Below, piece after piece: positions 50,829-59,586 of a DNA stretch of 64,000 nucleotides. The stretch lies in contig JAXMCW010000002.1 of assembly GCA_046349155.1 (NCBI GenBank), positions 930,001-994,000 of the forward strand, in the 5' to 3' direction. The notes beneath the pieces are model-generated. The model saw nothing but the letters and a program-made list of their open reading frames with translations, was not told the DNA's origin and did not search any database. The position numbers were made by a program, and so were the translations under genes. The stretch is from Alsobacter sp046349155 (GTDB taxonomy: Bacteria > Pseudomonadota > Alphaproteobacteria > Rhizobiales > Beijerinckiaceae). How positions within the stretch are numbered: position 1 is the first letter of the stretch; every line of letters starts with the position of its first letter.

Positions 50829-50844
50829 GCCATAATAGTATGGC
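50829..50844. promoter_or_regulatory. Inverted repeat upstream of the FCD regulator
   Basis: GCCATA and TATGGC flank four bases (50829-50844), 72 bases upstream of the GTG start. This suggests an autoregulatory site. It is not the same sequence as the palindrome at 41292, so common binding is uncertain. Confidence 0.35.
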
Positions 50845-50922
50845 GCTCCCGCCGATGGCGGCGACCCCGGGCTTGGCGATGCGATCGGCCCCCGGAGCGG
50901 CTCCCGCCGTCGTCTCGTGCGG

Positions 50923-52302
50923 CTAGTAGGCCCCGGACAGGACCTCCGGCGGGTGGTCCAGCGCATGGGCGATGAACTCCAGCCCGTGCTCCAGGCGGTC
51001 GCGCGTCAACGGCCCGCCCAGGCCGATGCGCACGGCTTCCGGCGGAGGCCCCGACGCCGTGAACGGATCGCTCACCACGATGCCGACGCCCGTGTTCCGG
51101 GCATGGCTGGCGAAGGCGGACCGCGTCCAGCCGTTCCGCAACGGCATCCAGAGATTGAAGCTCAGGGGATCGGACAGGTAGGTCCCGGGTTCGAAGAAGC
51201 GGGTCGCGATGCGCTGCCGCGCCGACGTCTCGGCACGGATGAAGCGCAGGATCGTGTCGGCGGTCCCGTCGTCGATCCAGCGCGTGACGACGGCGGCCGT
51301 CAGCGGCGAGGCCATGACGGAGAAGGCCCGCATGACGCTGTTGAAGGACCAGCCGGACCGCGTGTCGGGCGCGATGACATAGGCCAGGCGCAGCCCTGCG
51401 CCGATGCACTTCGCCAGTCCCGCGATGTGCCAGCAGATGTCTGGCGCGATGGCCGCGAGCGGCGGCGGGCCGTGCGAGGGAATGAACCCGTAGGCGTCGT
51501 CCTCCACGATGGTGAGACCGTCGCGGCGCGCGACCTCGCAGATCTCGCTCCGCCGCCGCTCGGGGATCGTCAGCGTGGTGGGGTTCTGCAGGGTGGGGTT
51601 GAGGTAGAGCGCCTTCGGCTTGTGCTCGCGGATGGCCTCCTCCAAAGCCTCGACCACGATGCCGTCGCGGTCCATCGCCACCCCGATGAGCCTCACTCCC
51701 AGTTGGGCGGCGATGGCGCGCACGCCGGGATAGGTGATGGCCTCGCACAGCACCGCGTCGTCGGCGCGCGCCAGCAGGCTGAAGATCCCGGCCAGGGCCG
51801 GATGGGCCCCCGGCGTGACGAAGATGCGCTCCTGAGACGGCACGAGCGCGCGCCGGCCGAGCCAGGCGGAGGCCGCATCGCGGTCCAGCGGCGAGCCGCC
51901 GAAGCCCTGGTAGCGGAGCAGCGACACCATGTCCCTGGAGACGCTGGCATAGCCTTCCCGCATGCGGGCCAGCAGGTCCGGATCGTCCGGCTCGGGCGGC
52001 AGGTTCATGGAGAAGTCCGCCGCGCTCGCGCGCCGGTCGGTCGACTGGCGGACGAGCGCGTTGCGGCGGACGAAACTGCCCCGTCCGACCGTCGACTCGA
52101 TGAGGCCCCGCCGGCCGGCCTCGACATAGCCGCGGGCCACGGTCGTGAAGTCGATGCCGAGCCGCGCGGCCAGTTTGCGCTGGGGAGGGAGCCTGTCGCC
52201 CGGCGCCAGGGCCCCGGCCGCGATGTCCGCGGCGATGGCGTCCGCCAGGGCGACATAGAGGGCGCTCCCGGCTCCGTCGAGATTGGGCAGCCAGTCCTTC
52301 AT
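50923..52302 (-). CDS. MocR-type PLP-dependent transcriptional regulator
   Basis: The protein has 459 residues. The GntR winged helix (about 10-80) has PGDRLPPQRKLAARLGIDFTTVARGY. The aminotransferase-fold domain (about 105-459) has VTPGAHPALAGI, LNPTLQNPTT, VEDDAYGF and the PLP lysine in GLAKCIGAGLR. MocR proteins sense amino compounds through PLP and usually control a neighbouring divergent operon. The Nit1C cluster starts 308 bp away in the opposite direction and is the obvious candidate target. Confidence 0.92.
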   Translation of the reverse strand: MKDWLPNLDGAGSALYVALADAIAADIAAGALAPGDRLPPQRKLAARLGIDFTTVARGYVEAGRRGLIESTVGRGSFVRRNALVRQSTDRRASAADFSMNLPPEPDDPDLLARMREGYASVSRDMVSLLRYQGFGGSPLDRDAASAWLGRRALVPSQERIFVTPGAHPALAGIFSLLARADDAVLCEAITYPGVRAIAAQLGVRLIGVAMDRDGIVVEALEEAIREHKPKALYLNPTLQNPTTLTIPERRRSEICEVARRDGLTIVEDDAYGFIPSHGPPPLAAIAPDICWHIAGLAKCIGAGLRLAYVIAPDTRSGWSFNSVMRAFSVMASPLTAAVVTRWIDDGTADTILRFIRAETSARQRIATRFFEPGTYLSDPLSFNLWMPLRNGWTRSAFASHARNTGVGIVVSDPFTASGPPPEAVRIGLGGPLTRDRLEHGLEFIAHALDHPPEVLSGAY

Positions 52303-52544
52303 GGCGGTCGCGGCCTCCTGTTTGAGGGATGATTGTATGGATAATTGACTGGGTGCAAGGCCAATCGATTCGGCGCCGCCTGGGAATGACTGGATTTATG
52401 GGAGGCCGTGGGGCCCGCACAAAGGCAGGGGTTGATGCAGAAGCGTGCGCGTCCCGCCGCGCTTTGACCGGAGATGGGAGCCACTTGATGGGAGCAGCCA
52501 CCCCCAGGAGGCCCGAAATCACGGCCTCTTGATCGGATCTCGAA
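52303..52544. other. Divergent regulatory region of MocR and Nit1C
   Basis: No gene fits here. On the minus strand a TACAAT hexamer about 30 bases upstream of the MocR start may be its -10. An isolated GGTGCA (52352-52357) is half of an NtrC-type site, but no partner half is found. The sigma-54 sequence is annotated separately at 52545. Confidence 0.4.
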
Positions 52545-52560
52545 TGGCACGGTGATTGCT
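52545..52560 (+). promoter_or_regulatory. Predicted sigma-54 (RpoN) promoter of the Nit1C cluster
   Basis: TGGCACG, four bases, then TTGCT (52545-52560) fits the -24/-12 consensus TGGCACG-N4-TTGC[A/T] at every conserved position with exact spacing. It is 50 bp upstream of the first Nit1C start codon. The gene products are named for nitrogen-starvation response, so sigma-54 with an enhancer-binding activator such as NtrC is a fitting mode of control. Confidence 0.65.
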
Positions 52561-52610
52561 CACCTCCCGGCAGCCCGACGCGGGCCAGATCCAAGGAGGA
52601 GTGACCGCCG

Positions 52611-53093
52611 ATGCCGACCGTGACCCATCCCCCGCACAAGAAAGGCGACGTCTTCGTCGACTACGAGCAGAAGCTGTTCGAGGACGTGAAGGCCGAACCC
52701 GGCGAGAAGGCGCTGGTCACCTTCCACACCGTGGCCTTCGAGGGCTCCATCGGCTTCGTGAACCTGCTGCAGGCCACGCGGCTGCAGCGCAAGGGGTTCG
52801 AGACGTCGATCCTGCTCTATGGCCCGGGCGTCACGCTCGGCGTGCAGCGCGGCTTCCCCAAGATCGGGGACGAGGCCTTCCCGGGCCACCAGAACTTCAA
52901 CAACCAGATCACCAAGTTCATCGCCGAGGGCGGCAAGGTCTATGCGTGCCGCTTCGCGCTGCAGGCGCTCTACGGCCATGGCGAGCCCTCCCTGATCGAG
53001 GGCATCACGCCGATCAGCCCGCTCGACGTGCTGGACCTCGTGCTCCTCCATCGCCGCGACAACGCCTTCATCCTCGACACCTGGACGCTCTGA
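52611..53093 (+). CDS. MSMEG_0572/Sll0783 family nitrogen starvation response protein
   Basis: A 160-aa cytosolic protein of the DsrE-like fold, first gene of the Nit1C cluster. Recognisable stretches are KGDVFVDYEQKLFEDVK, VTFHTVAFEGSIGFVNLLQA and GHQNFNNQITKFIAEGGKVY. The cluster is known from cyanobacteria, mycobacteria and proteobacteria and has been linked to growth on cyanide. The role of this subunit is unknown. GGAGGA lies about eleven bases before the ATG. A hairpin separates it from the nitrilase. Confidence 0.92.
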   Translation: MPTVTHPPHKKGDVFVDYEQKLFEDVKAEPGEKALVTFHTVAFEGSIGFVNLLQATRLQRKGFETSILLYGPGVTLGVQRGFPKIGDEAFPGHQNFNNQITKFIAEGGKVYACRFALQALYGHGEPSLIEGITPISPLDVLDLVLLHRRDNAFILDTWTL

Positions 53094-53111
53094 GCGTCCG
53101 CGACCCTCCCT

Positions 53112-53135
53112 CGCCGGCGGGCTGTCCCGCCGGCG
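53112..53135 (+). terminator. Hairpin between Sll0783-type gene and nitrilase
   Basis: Perfect 10-bp arms CGCCGGCGGG and CCCGCCGGCG around CTGT (53112-53135) lie in the 58-bp gap before the nitrilase. No T run follows. It could reduce or stabilise transcripts so that the first gene is expressed more than the rest. Confidence 0.45.
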
Positions 53136-53151
53136 CCCCGCCGAGGCCCCG

Positions 53152-54150
53152 ATGACCGCACCCTCCGTCGTTCGCGTCGCAGCCGTCCAGATCGCCCCCG
53201 ACCTGTCCTCCTGCCAGGGGACGGTCGCGAAGGTGCTCGCCGCCATCGACGAGGCCGCCGGCAAGGGCGCGAAGCTCGTGGTCTTTCCCGAGACCTTCGT
53301 CCCCTGGTACCCCTATTTCTCCTTCGTCCTGCCGCCCGTGCTCACGGGCCGCGAGCACATCCGGCTCTATGAGAACGCGCCGTCGGTTCCCGGCCCCGAG
53401 ACGGACGCCGTCGCGCACGCGGCGCGCCGCCACGGCGTCGTCGTCGTCCTCGGCGTGAACGAGCGGGACCACGGCTCGCTCTACAACGCGCAACTGGTGT
53501 TCGACGCCGACGGCGCCATCGCCCTGAAGCGGCGCAAGATCACCCCGACCTTCCACGAGCGGATGATCTGGGGCCAGGGCGACGGGGCCGGGCTGGCCGT
53601 GGTGGAGACGGCGGTCGGGCGCGTCGGCGCGCTGGCCTGCTGGGAGCATTACAATCCTCTCGCCCGCTACGCGCTCATGGCGCAGCACGAGGAGATCCAC
53701 GTCTCCCAGTTTCCCGGCTCGCTGGTGGGCCCCATCTTCGCCGAGCAGATCGAGGTGACGATCCGCCACCACGCGCTGGAGAGCGGCTGCTTCGTGGTCA
53801 ACGCCACGGGGTGGCTCAGCGAGGAGCAGATCGCCTCGGTGACGCCGGACGAGGGCCTGCAGCGCGGGCTGCGCGGCGGCTGCATGACCGCGATCATCAC
53901 GCCCGAAGGACGCCACCTCGTGCCGCCCCTGACCGAGGGCGAGGGCCTGCTCGTGGCGGACCTCGACATGGGGCTCATCGTCAAGCGCAAGCGGATGATG
54001 GACAGCGTCGGGCACTACGCCCGTCCCGAACTCCTGCACCTCAGCCTCGACCAGCGGCCGGCACGGCCGCTCGAGGTTCGCTCACACGTCCAGCCCGTTC
54101 ACGAACCGCGGAGGCTCCCCGATGGAGACGCTGACGACGCTGCCGCCTGA
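53152..54150 (+). CDS. Nit1C nitrilase
   Basis: A 332-aa carbon-nitrogen hydrolase with the full catalytic set E47 (FPETF), K129 (RRKITPT) and C163 (ACWEHYNP). It belongs to the Nit1C branch (related to the Synechocystis Nit6803 enzyme), which hydrolyses nitriles to acid plus ammonia and is the enzyme of the cluster tied to cyanide use. The C-terminal 30 residues overlap the radical SAM gene by 29 bases, so the two are translationally coupled. Confidence 0.93.
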   Translation: MTAPSVVRVAAVQIAPDLSSCQGTVAKVLAAIDEAAGKGAKLVVFPETFVPWYPYFSFVLPPVLTGREHIRLYENAPSVPGPETDAVAHAARRHGVVVVLGVNERDHGSLYNAQLVFDADGAIALKRRKITPTFHERMIWGQGDGAGLAVVETAVGRVGALACWEHYNPLARYALMAQHEEIHVSQFPGSLVGPIFAEQIEVTIRHHALESGCFVVNATGWLSEEQIASVTPDEGLQRGLRGGCMTAIITPEGRHLVPPLTEGEGLLVADLDMGLIVKRKRMMDSVGHYARPELLHLSLDQRPARPLEVRSHVQPVHEPRRLPDGDADDAAA

Positions 54151-55258
54151 GGAACTGATCAACGAGCTGCAGACCTACGGGGCGCGGCTCGTCGACCCCA
54201 AGGCCGGCCACGAGAGCCGGCGCGGGGGCGCGGGTCCCTCCGACCACAAGGCGATGACGGTCGAGGGCGTCACCGTCATGGTCCCGGTCCACACGGCGCC
54301 GGCCTTCGAGAGCCCGTTCCTCGTCGACAAGCCGGACGAGGGCGGGCGAAGCCGCGTCAGCCGCAACGGCAAGGTCGTGGGCGAGGTCTCGTTCCCCCAG
54401 CGGCCGCGCTTCTACGACCTGAAGACCGCGGACGGCATCCCCTATTCGCAGATCGCGGTCCTGCACGGCCGGGACGTCCTGGCGACCACCGTCCTGCAGA
54501 CCTGCATCCGCTTCCAGAGCCGCACCAGGACCTGTCAGTTCTGCGCCATCGGCCAGTCGCTCGCCGCTGGGCGCACCATCGCCCACAAGACGCCCGCGCA
54601 GCTCGCCGAGGTCGCCCGGGCCGCCGTCGCCCTCGACGGCGTGAAGCACATGGTGATGACCACGGGGACGCCGCGGGGCGACGACCGGGGAGCCGCGGTG
54701 CTGGCCGACAGCGCCGCCGCCGTGAAGGCGGCGGTCGCGCTGCCCGTGCAGGTGCAATGCGAGCCCCCGGAGGACGACGCCTGGTTCGAGAGGCTGCGCG
54801 CGGCGGGGGCCGACGGGCTCGGCATGCATCTGGAGGCCGTCACGCCGGCCGTGCGCCAGCGCATCATGCCCGGCAAGGCCCAGGTGCCTGTCGAGAAGTA
54901 CCTGGCGTCGTTCCGCGCCGCCGTGCCCGTGTTCGGCCGCGGACAGGTGTCGACCTACATCCTGGCGGGACTGGGCGACACGCGGGAGGCGATCCTCGCC
55001 ATGTGCGAGGAGCTGGTCGCCATCGGGGTCTACCCCTTCGTCGTGCCCTTCGTCCCGATCTCCGGGACGCCGCTGGAAAGCCATCCCTCCCCGTCCGCCG
55101 CCTTCATGCACTCGATCCTGCAGCCTCTCTCCCGGATGCTCGTCGAGAGCGGCCTCAAGTCCGTGGACATCAAGGCCGGCTGCGGCCGGTGCGGGGCCTG
55201 CTCGGCCCTGTCGACCTACGAGAAGGTGCTGTCCGCCGACGCCCGGGGAGCGGCCTGA
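54122..55258 (+). CDS. MSMEG_0568 family radical SAM protein
   Basis: The protein has 378 residues. The cluster-binding cysteines are C128, C138 and C141 (CX9CX2C) rather than the common CX3CX2C, as is typical of this family. A C-terminal motif GCGRCGACSA near residue 355 has three more cysteines that may hold a second iron-sulfur cluster. Other motifs: MVMTTGTPRGDDRG and GLGMHLEAVTP. It probably generates a 5'-deoxyadenosyl radical; substrate unknown. It overlaps the acetyltransferase start by one base. Confidence 0.93.
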   Translation: METLTTLPPEELINELQTYGARLVDPKAGHESRRGGAGPSDHKAMTVEGVTVMVPVHTAPAFESPFLVDKPDEGGRSRVSRNGKVVGEVSFPQRPRFYDLKTADGIPYSQIAVLHGRDVLATTVLQTCIRFQSRTRTCQFCAIGQSLAAGRTIAHKTPAQLAEVARAAVALDGVKHMVMTTGTPRGDDRGAAVLADSAAAVKAAVALPVQVQCEPPEDDAWFERLRAAGADGLGMHLEAVTPAVRQRIMPGKAQVPVEKYLASFRAAVPVFGRGQVSTYILAGLGDTREAILAMCEELVAIGVYPFVVPFVPISGTPLESHPSPSAAFMHSILQPLSRMLVESGLKSVDIKAGCGRCGACSALSTYEKVLSADARGAA

Positions 55259-55797
55259 TGTTCGATCCCGTCCCTCCCTTCCAGGCCAGCGAGTTCCGGA
55301 TCAAGTTCGCTGCGTCGCGATGGGAGCGCGAGGAGGCCCATGCCCTGCGCCGGGCCGTGTTCTGCGGCGAGCAGGGCCTGTTCGACGGCGACGACCGCGA
55401 CCCCGTCGACGACTACGCCATCCTTCTGGTCGCCGTCTCGATGCTGGGCGTCGCGCCCGACCGGGTCGTGGGCACGGTGCGCATCCACGAGGAGGCGCCG
55501 GGCGTGTGGTGGGGCTCGCGGCTGGCGGTCGACCAGGACCACCGGCGCATCGGGGCGCTGGGCGCGACCCTGATCCGGCTCGCGGTCAGTTCCGCCCGGG
55601 CCATGGGCTGCCGGACCTTTCTGGCGCACGTCCAGGCCCAGAACGAACTCCTGTTCCACCGGCTGCACTGGAGCAGCCTCGGCGCCATGGAGTTCCACGG
55701 CCTGCCGCACGTGAAGATGCAGGCCGACCTCGCGCATTACCCGCCCTGCCATTCGCCCGAGCTCGGCTTCGTCGCCCTCCCCCGGAAGGCGGCCTGA
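55258..55797 (+). CDS. MSMEG_0567/Sll0786 family N-acetyltransferase
   Basis: A 179-aa GNAT-fold protein; LRRAVFCGEQGLF begins the fold and RLAVDQDHRRIGALGATLI is the acetyl-CoA loop (motif A). It is a fixed part of Nit1C. The acceptor is unknown. It starts on the last base of the radical SAM stop (TGATG) and is followed after one base by the next gene. Confidence 0.92.
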   Translation: MFDPVPPFQASEFRIKFAASRWEREEAHALRRAVFCGEQGLFDGDDRDPVDDYAILLVAVSMLGVAPDRVVGTVRIHEEAPGVWWGSRLAVDQDHRRIGALGATLIRLAVSSARAMGCRTFLAHVQAQNELLFHRLHWSSLGAMEFHGLPHVKMQADLAHYPPCHSPELGFVALPRKAA

Positions 55798-55798
55798 G

Positions 55799-56782
55799 GT
55801 GGACGCGCCCTCCTTCGAGGCTGTCGCGGCGTCGCTGCGGTCGAGCCGCGGCCTCGCCGCCAAGGCCGACATCCACGGGGTCGCGAGCCGCCTCGGGATC
55901 ACGGCCCCGGACGGCGTGGCCGTCGGCGACGATTGCGCCGCCATTCCGGACGGGGACGGTCATCTGCTGTTCGCCATCGAAGGCTTCATGAACGAGTTCG
56001 TGGCCGCCGACCCCTGGTTCGCAGGCTGGTGCGGGGTGATGGTCAACCTCTCCGACATCGCCGCGATGGGCGGCAGGCCGCTCGCCGTCGTGGACGCGGT
56101 CTGGGCGCAGGGCCTGGAGACGGCGACCCCCGTGCTGGAGGGCCTGCGGGCCGCCTCCGCCGCCTATGGCGTGCCCATCGTGGGCGGGCACAGCAATATC
56201 CGCACCCCGCAGGCCCAGTTGGCCGTGGCCGTGCTTGGCCGCGCCGGGCGGCAACTGCTCACGAGCTTCGACGCGCGCCCCGGCGACGACCTGCTCTGCG
56301 TGGTCGACCACCGGGGCTCGTACCGGGAGCCGTTCAACAACTGGCAGGCGGCGCTCGCGGCGCCGCCGGAGCGTCTTCGCGGCGATCTCGCCCTGATGGC
56401 GACGCTCGCCGAGCGGGGCCTGGCGCGCGCAGCCAAGGACATCAGCCAGGGCGGGATCCCCGGCACGGCGGCGATGCTGGCCGAATGCTCCGGCGTCGGC
56501 GTCGAGATCGACCTCGATGCGGTGCGCTGCCCTCCCGGCGTCGCGCTCGAGCGCTGGCTCGCCTCCTTCCCGAGCTTCGGCTTCCTGATCGCCGCCCCCA
56601 GCGCCCGGACGCCCGCCATTCTCGACCTGTTCGGCTCCGCCGGGCTCTCGGCCGCGCCGATCGGCCGCGTGGTGGCCGGAAGCGAGGTGGCCCTCGTCTC
56701 GGGCGACCGGCGCGCCGTGATCCGCGACCACGCGAAGGAGGCGCTCATGGGGTTCGGCGCCGCGACGGAGGGCGCGTCGTGA
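55799..56782 (+). CDS. Sll0787 family AIR synthase-like protein
   Basis: A 327-aa protein of the PurM/AIR synthase fold: VGDDCAAIPDGDGHLLFAIEGF, VMVNLSDIAAMGG (metal and ATP binding) and AKDISQGGIPGTAAML. Related enzymes (PurM, ThiL, SelD, HypE) use ATP to activate an oxygen or phosphate group. Substrate unknown in Nit1C. The start is GTG 55799, directly after the previous stop. Its stop overlaps the next GTG (GTGA). Confidence 0.9.
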   Translation: MDAPSFEAVAASLRSSRGLAAKADIHGVASRLGITAPDGVAVGDDCAAIPDGDGHLLFAIEGFMNEFVAADPWFAGWCGVMVNLSDIAAMGGRPLAVVDAVWAQGLETATPVLEGLRAASAAYGVPIVGGHSNIRTPQAQLAVAVLGRAGRQLLTSFDARPGDDLLCVVDHRGSYREPFNNWQAALAAPPERLRGDLALMATLAERGLARAAKDISQGGIPGTAAMLAECSGVGVEIDLDAVRCPPGVALERWLASFPSFGFLIAAPSARTPAILDLFGSAGLSAAPIGRVVAGSEVALVSGDRRAVIRDHAKEALMGFGAATEGAS

Positions 56783-57948
56783 CCCGCGCCGCGCGCATCG
56801 CCATGCTGACCCATTCCACCAACCCGCGGGGCGGCGTGGTTCACGCCATGCACGTCGCCGAGGCTCTGTCGGAGCTGGGAGCCGAGGTCACCCTGTTCGC
56901 GCCGGACGCGTCGGGCGGGGGCTTCTTCCGGCCCCCGGGCTGCCTCGCCGACCCCTTCCCGGTGGCACCGCCCGCGCGGGGCATGACGGCGATGGTCGAG
57001 CAGAGGATCGCCGACTATGTCCGGCACTTCGGCCACGCCGGACTTCGCCGGTTCGACGTGTACCATGCCCATGACGGGATCTCGGGCAACGCGCTCGCCA
57101 TCCTCACCGGCCAGGGGCTCATTCCCGGCTTCGTGCGCACGGTCCATCACCTCGACGCCTTCGAGGACCCGCGCCTGATGGAGCTCCAGGCGCGCTCGAT
57201 CCGACAGGCGGACCGGCGTCTGGCGGTGACGCGCTACTGGGCCCGGCGCCTCGAGACCGAGTGGGGGCTCGCGGCGGGGCTCTCCGGAAACGGCGTCGAC
57301 ACGCGGCGCTTTCGTCCGGCGCGGGGCCTGGCCGAGGACCGCGAGGCAGCCCGGCTCCGCCGTCGCCTCGCGCTCGACGAGGGCCCTGTCTTCCTCTGCG
57401 TCGGGGGCGTCGAAGGCCGCAAGAACACCCTCGCGGTCCTGGAGGCCTTCATCGACGTGCAGACGGTAAGGCCCGAGGCCCAGCTGGTGATCGCCGGCGG
57501 CGCATCGGTCCTCGACCACGCCGCCTATCAGGCCACCTTTGCCGCCCGCCTCGCCCGGGCCGGCTCGGCGGCGGCGCGGGTCCGGCTGACAGGGCCCCTG
57601 CCCGACGACGAGATGCCCGCCCTCTACCGCCTCGCTGACGCCCTCGTCTGCGCCTCGGTGAAGGAAGGCTTCGGCCTGTGCGTGCTGGAAGCGCTCGCCA
57701 CCGGGATTCCGGCGGTGGTGTCGGCCATCCCGCCCTTCACCGAATGGCTCGGTGAGACAGAGGCCGTGTGGTGCGACCCGGAGCAGCCGGCCTCCATCGG
57801 CGGGGGCATGCTGACGGCGCTGACGCCTGCGCTGCGCGCCTCGCTTGCCCGGCGCGGCCCGGCGGTGGCCGCACGCTTCGGCTGGACGCGCGTGGCCCGC
57901 GGCCTGCTCGACGTCTACCGCGCGGCCATGGAGACGGCCGATGCCTGA
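56779..57948 (+). CDS. MSMEG_0565 family glycosyltransferase
   Basis: A 389-aa GT-B fold (GT4-like) enzyme: TNPRGGVVHAMHVAEAL, VYHAHDGISGNAL, VGGVEGRKNTLAVLEAF and the nucleotide-sugar site SVKEGFGLCVLEALATGIP with the EX7E pattern. It is part of Nit1C. A glycosylated cofactor or product is implied, but the acceptor is unknown. The start is GTG 56779. It overlaps the MSMEG_0570 gene by eight bases. Confidence 0.92.
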   Translation: MTRAARIAMLTHSTNPRGGVVHAMHVAEALSELGAEVTLFAPDASGGGFFRPPGCLADPFPVAPPARGMTAMVEQRIADYVRHFGHAGLRRFDVYHAHDGISGNALAILTGQGLIPGFVRTVHHLDAFEDPRLMELQARSIRQADRRLAVTRYWARRLETEWGLAAGLSGNGVDTRRFRPARGLAEDREAARLRRRLALDEGPVFLCVGGVEGRKNTLAVLEAFIDVQTVRPEAQLVIAGGASVLDHAAYQATFAARLARAGSAAARVRLTGPLPDDEMPALYRLADALVCASVKEGFGLCVLEALATGIPAVVSAIPPFTEWLGETEAVWCDPEQPASIGGGMLTALTPALRASLARRGPAVAARFGWTRVARGLLDVYRAAMETADA

Positions 57949-58231
57949 GATGCGCTTCGACATCGTCTGGCCCGACGGCAGCCGCGAGCGCTGCTATTCG
58001 CCCTCCCTCGTCGTGCGGGACCATCTCGCGGAGGGCGAGGCCTATACCCTCGACGACTTCCTCGCCCGGTGCCGGGTGGCGCTCGGCATCGCCTCGGACC
58101 GCGTGCGCGAGAAGTACGGCTTCCCCTGTTCGCGGGCGATCGGGCAGCTCGCGCGCATCGAGCAGGCGGCCGCGCGCTTCGCGGCCACGCCCGGGGCCCG
58201 CGTCACCTGCGCAGCCTTCATCCTCGACTGA
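57941..58231 (+). CDS. MSMEG_0570 family nitrogen starvation response protein
   Basis: A 96-aa protein covering the whole family: RFDIVWPDGSRERCYSPSLVV, YTLDDFLARCRVAL and ASDRVREKYGFPCSRA with a conserved cysteine. It is a small cytosolic Nit1C component of unknown action. It overlaps the glycosyltransferase gene and precedes the oxidoreductase by eleven bases. Confidence 0.92.
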   Translation: MPEMRFDIVWPDGSRERCYSPSLVVRDHLAEGEAYTLDDFLARCRVALGIASDRVREKYGFPCSRAIGQLARIEQAAARFAATPGARVTCAAFILD

Positions 58232-58242
58232 CGGAGACTCCC

Positions 58243-59517
58243 ATGACCTCGCCCAAAGCTGCGCACCACGAGGTCGTCGTCGTCGGCGGGGGCCAGGCCG
58301 GCCTGAGCGCCAGCCACTTCCTGTCCCGGCGCGGCATCGACCACGTCGTGTTCGAGAAGAAGACGGCCATGCACAAGTGGCGCGACGAGCGCTGGGACAA
58401 TTTCTGCCTGGTCACGCCCAACTGGCAGTGCCGCCTGCCGGACCATCCCTATGACGGCGCCGATCCCCACGGCTTCATGGTCAAGGCCGAGATCCTGGAC
58501 TACCTCGACCGCTTCGCCGCCAAGGTCGACGCGCCGATCCGGGAGAACACGGCGGTGACGGCGATCGAGCGGGAGGGACCAGGCTTCCGCGTCGAGACGG
58601 AGCACGGGGCCGTGCTCGCCAGCGCCGTCATCGTGGCCACGAGCCTCTACGGCGCACCCAGCTTGCCGGCCGCCGCCGGCCGGGTTCCCCCCGACATCGT
58701 CCAGCTGCACACGGCGCAGTACCGGAGCGCGGCGCAGCTTCCCGACGGTGCCGTCCTGGTGGTGGGATCCGGCCAGTCCGGCGCCCAGATCGCCGAGGAC
58801 CTGCATCTCGCGGGGCGCAAGGTGCATCTCGCGACCGGCCAGGCTCCGCGCTGCGCACGCTTCTACCGCGGCCGTGACGTCGTCGACTGGCTCTGGGACA
58901 TCGGGCAATACGCCATCACCATCGCCCATGACGGCATGGGCAAGAAGCGCCACGACACCAACCACTACCTGACCGGCCGCGACGGCGGCCGCGACATCGA
59001 CCTGCGCGCCTTCGCCCTGGACGGCATGACGCTCTACGGACGCCTGTCGGGGTGCGGCGGGGACGTGGTCACCTTCGAGCCGAACCTCGCGCACAACCTC
59101 GACGAGGCCGACCGCGTCTATAACGGCATCAATGCGCTCATCGACAGGCACATCGCCGACAGGTCCATCGCCGCGCCGCCGGGCTCGCCCTACGTGCCCG
59201 TGTGGACGCCGCAGGCGGAACCGACCACGCTCGATCTGAGGGCCGCGGGCGTCACCTCCATCATCTGGGCCACGGGCTTCGTGTCCGACTTCTCCTTCGT
59301 CCGCCTGCCGATCTTCGACGGAACGGGCTACCCCGTGCAGCGGCGCGGCGTGACGGGCGTTCCGGGCCTCTACCTGCTCGGGCTGCCCTGGCTCTGGACG
59401 TGGGGATCCGGCCGCTTCCTCGCGATCGCCGAAGACGCGGACTACGTGGTCAACGACGCCGCGGCCCATGTCGCCCGCGTGGCGCATGCCGGGACCCGCC
59501 TGGCGCGCACGGGCTGA
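58243..59517 (+). CDS. MSMEG_0569 family flavin-dependent oxidoreductase
   Basis: A 424-aa FAD-containing monooxygenase-like enzyme. The FAD Rossmann motif VVVVGGGQAG is at the start, the NADPH motif VLVVGSGQSGAQIA is mid-protein, and WATGFVSDF is the typical FMO/TrkA-like closing motif. It is the last gene of Nit1C and may oxidise the cyanide- or nitrile-linked substrate. ATG 58243 has GGAGA eight bases upstream. A terminator-like hairpin follows at 59587. Confidence 0.92.
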   Translation: MTSPKAAHHEVVVVGGGQAGLSASHFLSRRGIDHVVFEKKTAMHKWRDERWDNFCLVTPNWQCRLPDHPYDGADPHGFMVKAEILDYLDRFAAKVDAPIRENTAVTAIEREGPGFRVETEHGAVLASAVIVATSLYGAPSLPAAAGRVPPDIVQLHTAQYRSAAQLPDGAVLVVGSGQSGAQIAEDLHLAGRKVHLATGQAPRCARFYRGRDVVDWLWDIGQYAITIAHDGMGKKRHDTNHYLTGRDGGRDIDLRAFALDGMTLYGRLSGCGGDVVTFEPNLAHNLDEADRVYNGINALIDRHIADRSIAAPPGSPYVPVWTPQAEPTTLDLRAAGVTSIIWATGFVSDFSFVRLPIFDGTGYPVQRRGVTGVPGLYLLGLPWLWTWGSGRFLAIAEDADYVVNDAAAHVARVAHAGTRLARTG

Positions 59518-59586
59518 GGCCGGGCCGGTCGGACAGGGGACCGCCCGGAGACAGCGCAGGGCCTGCGCACCCTCGATCGGTCGTCC

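Noticed and set aside
53067..54039. Minus-strand frame opposite the nitrilase
   Set aside because: Shadow of the nitrilase gene, whose catalytic triad and length are intact.
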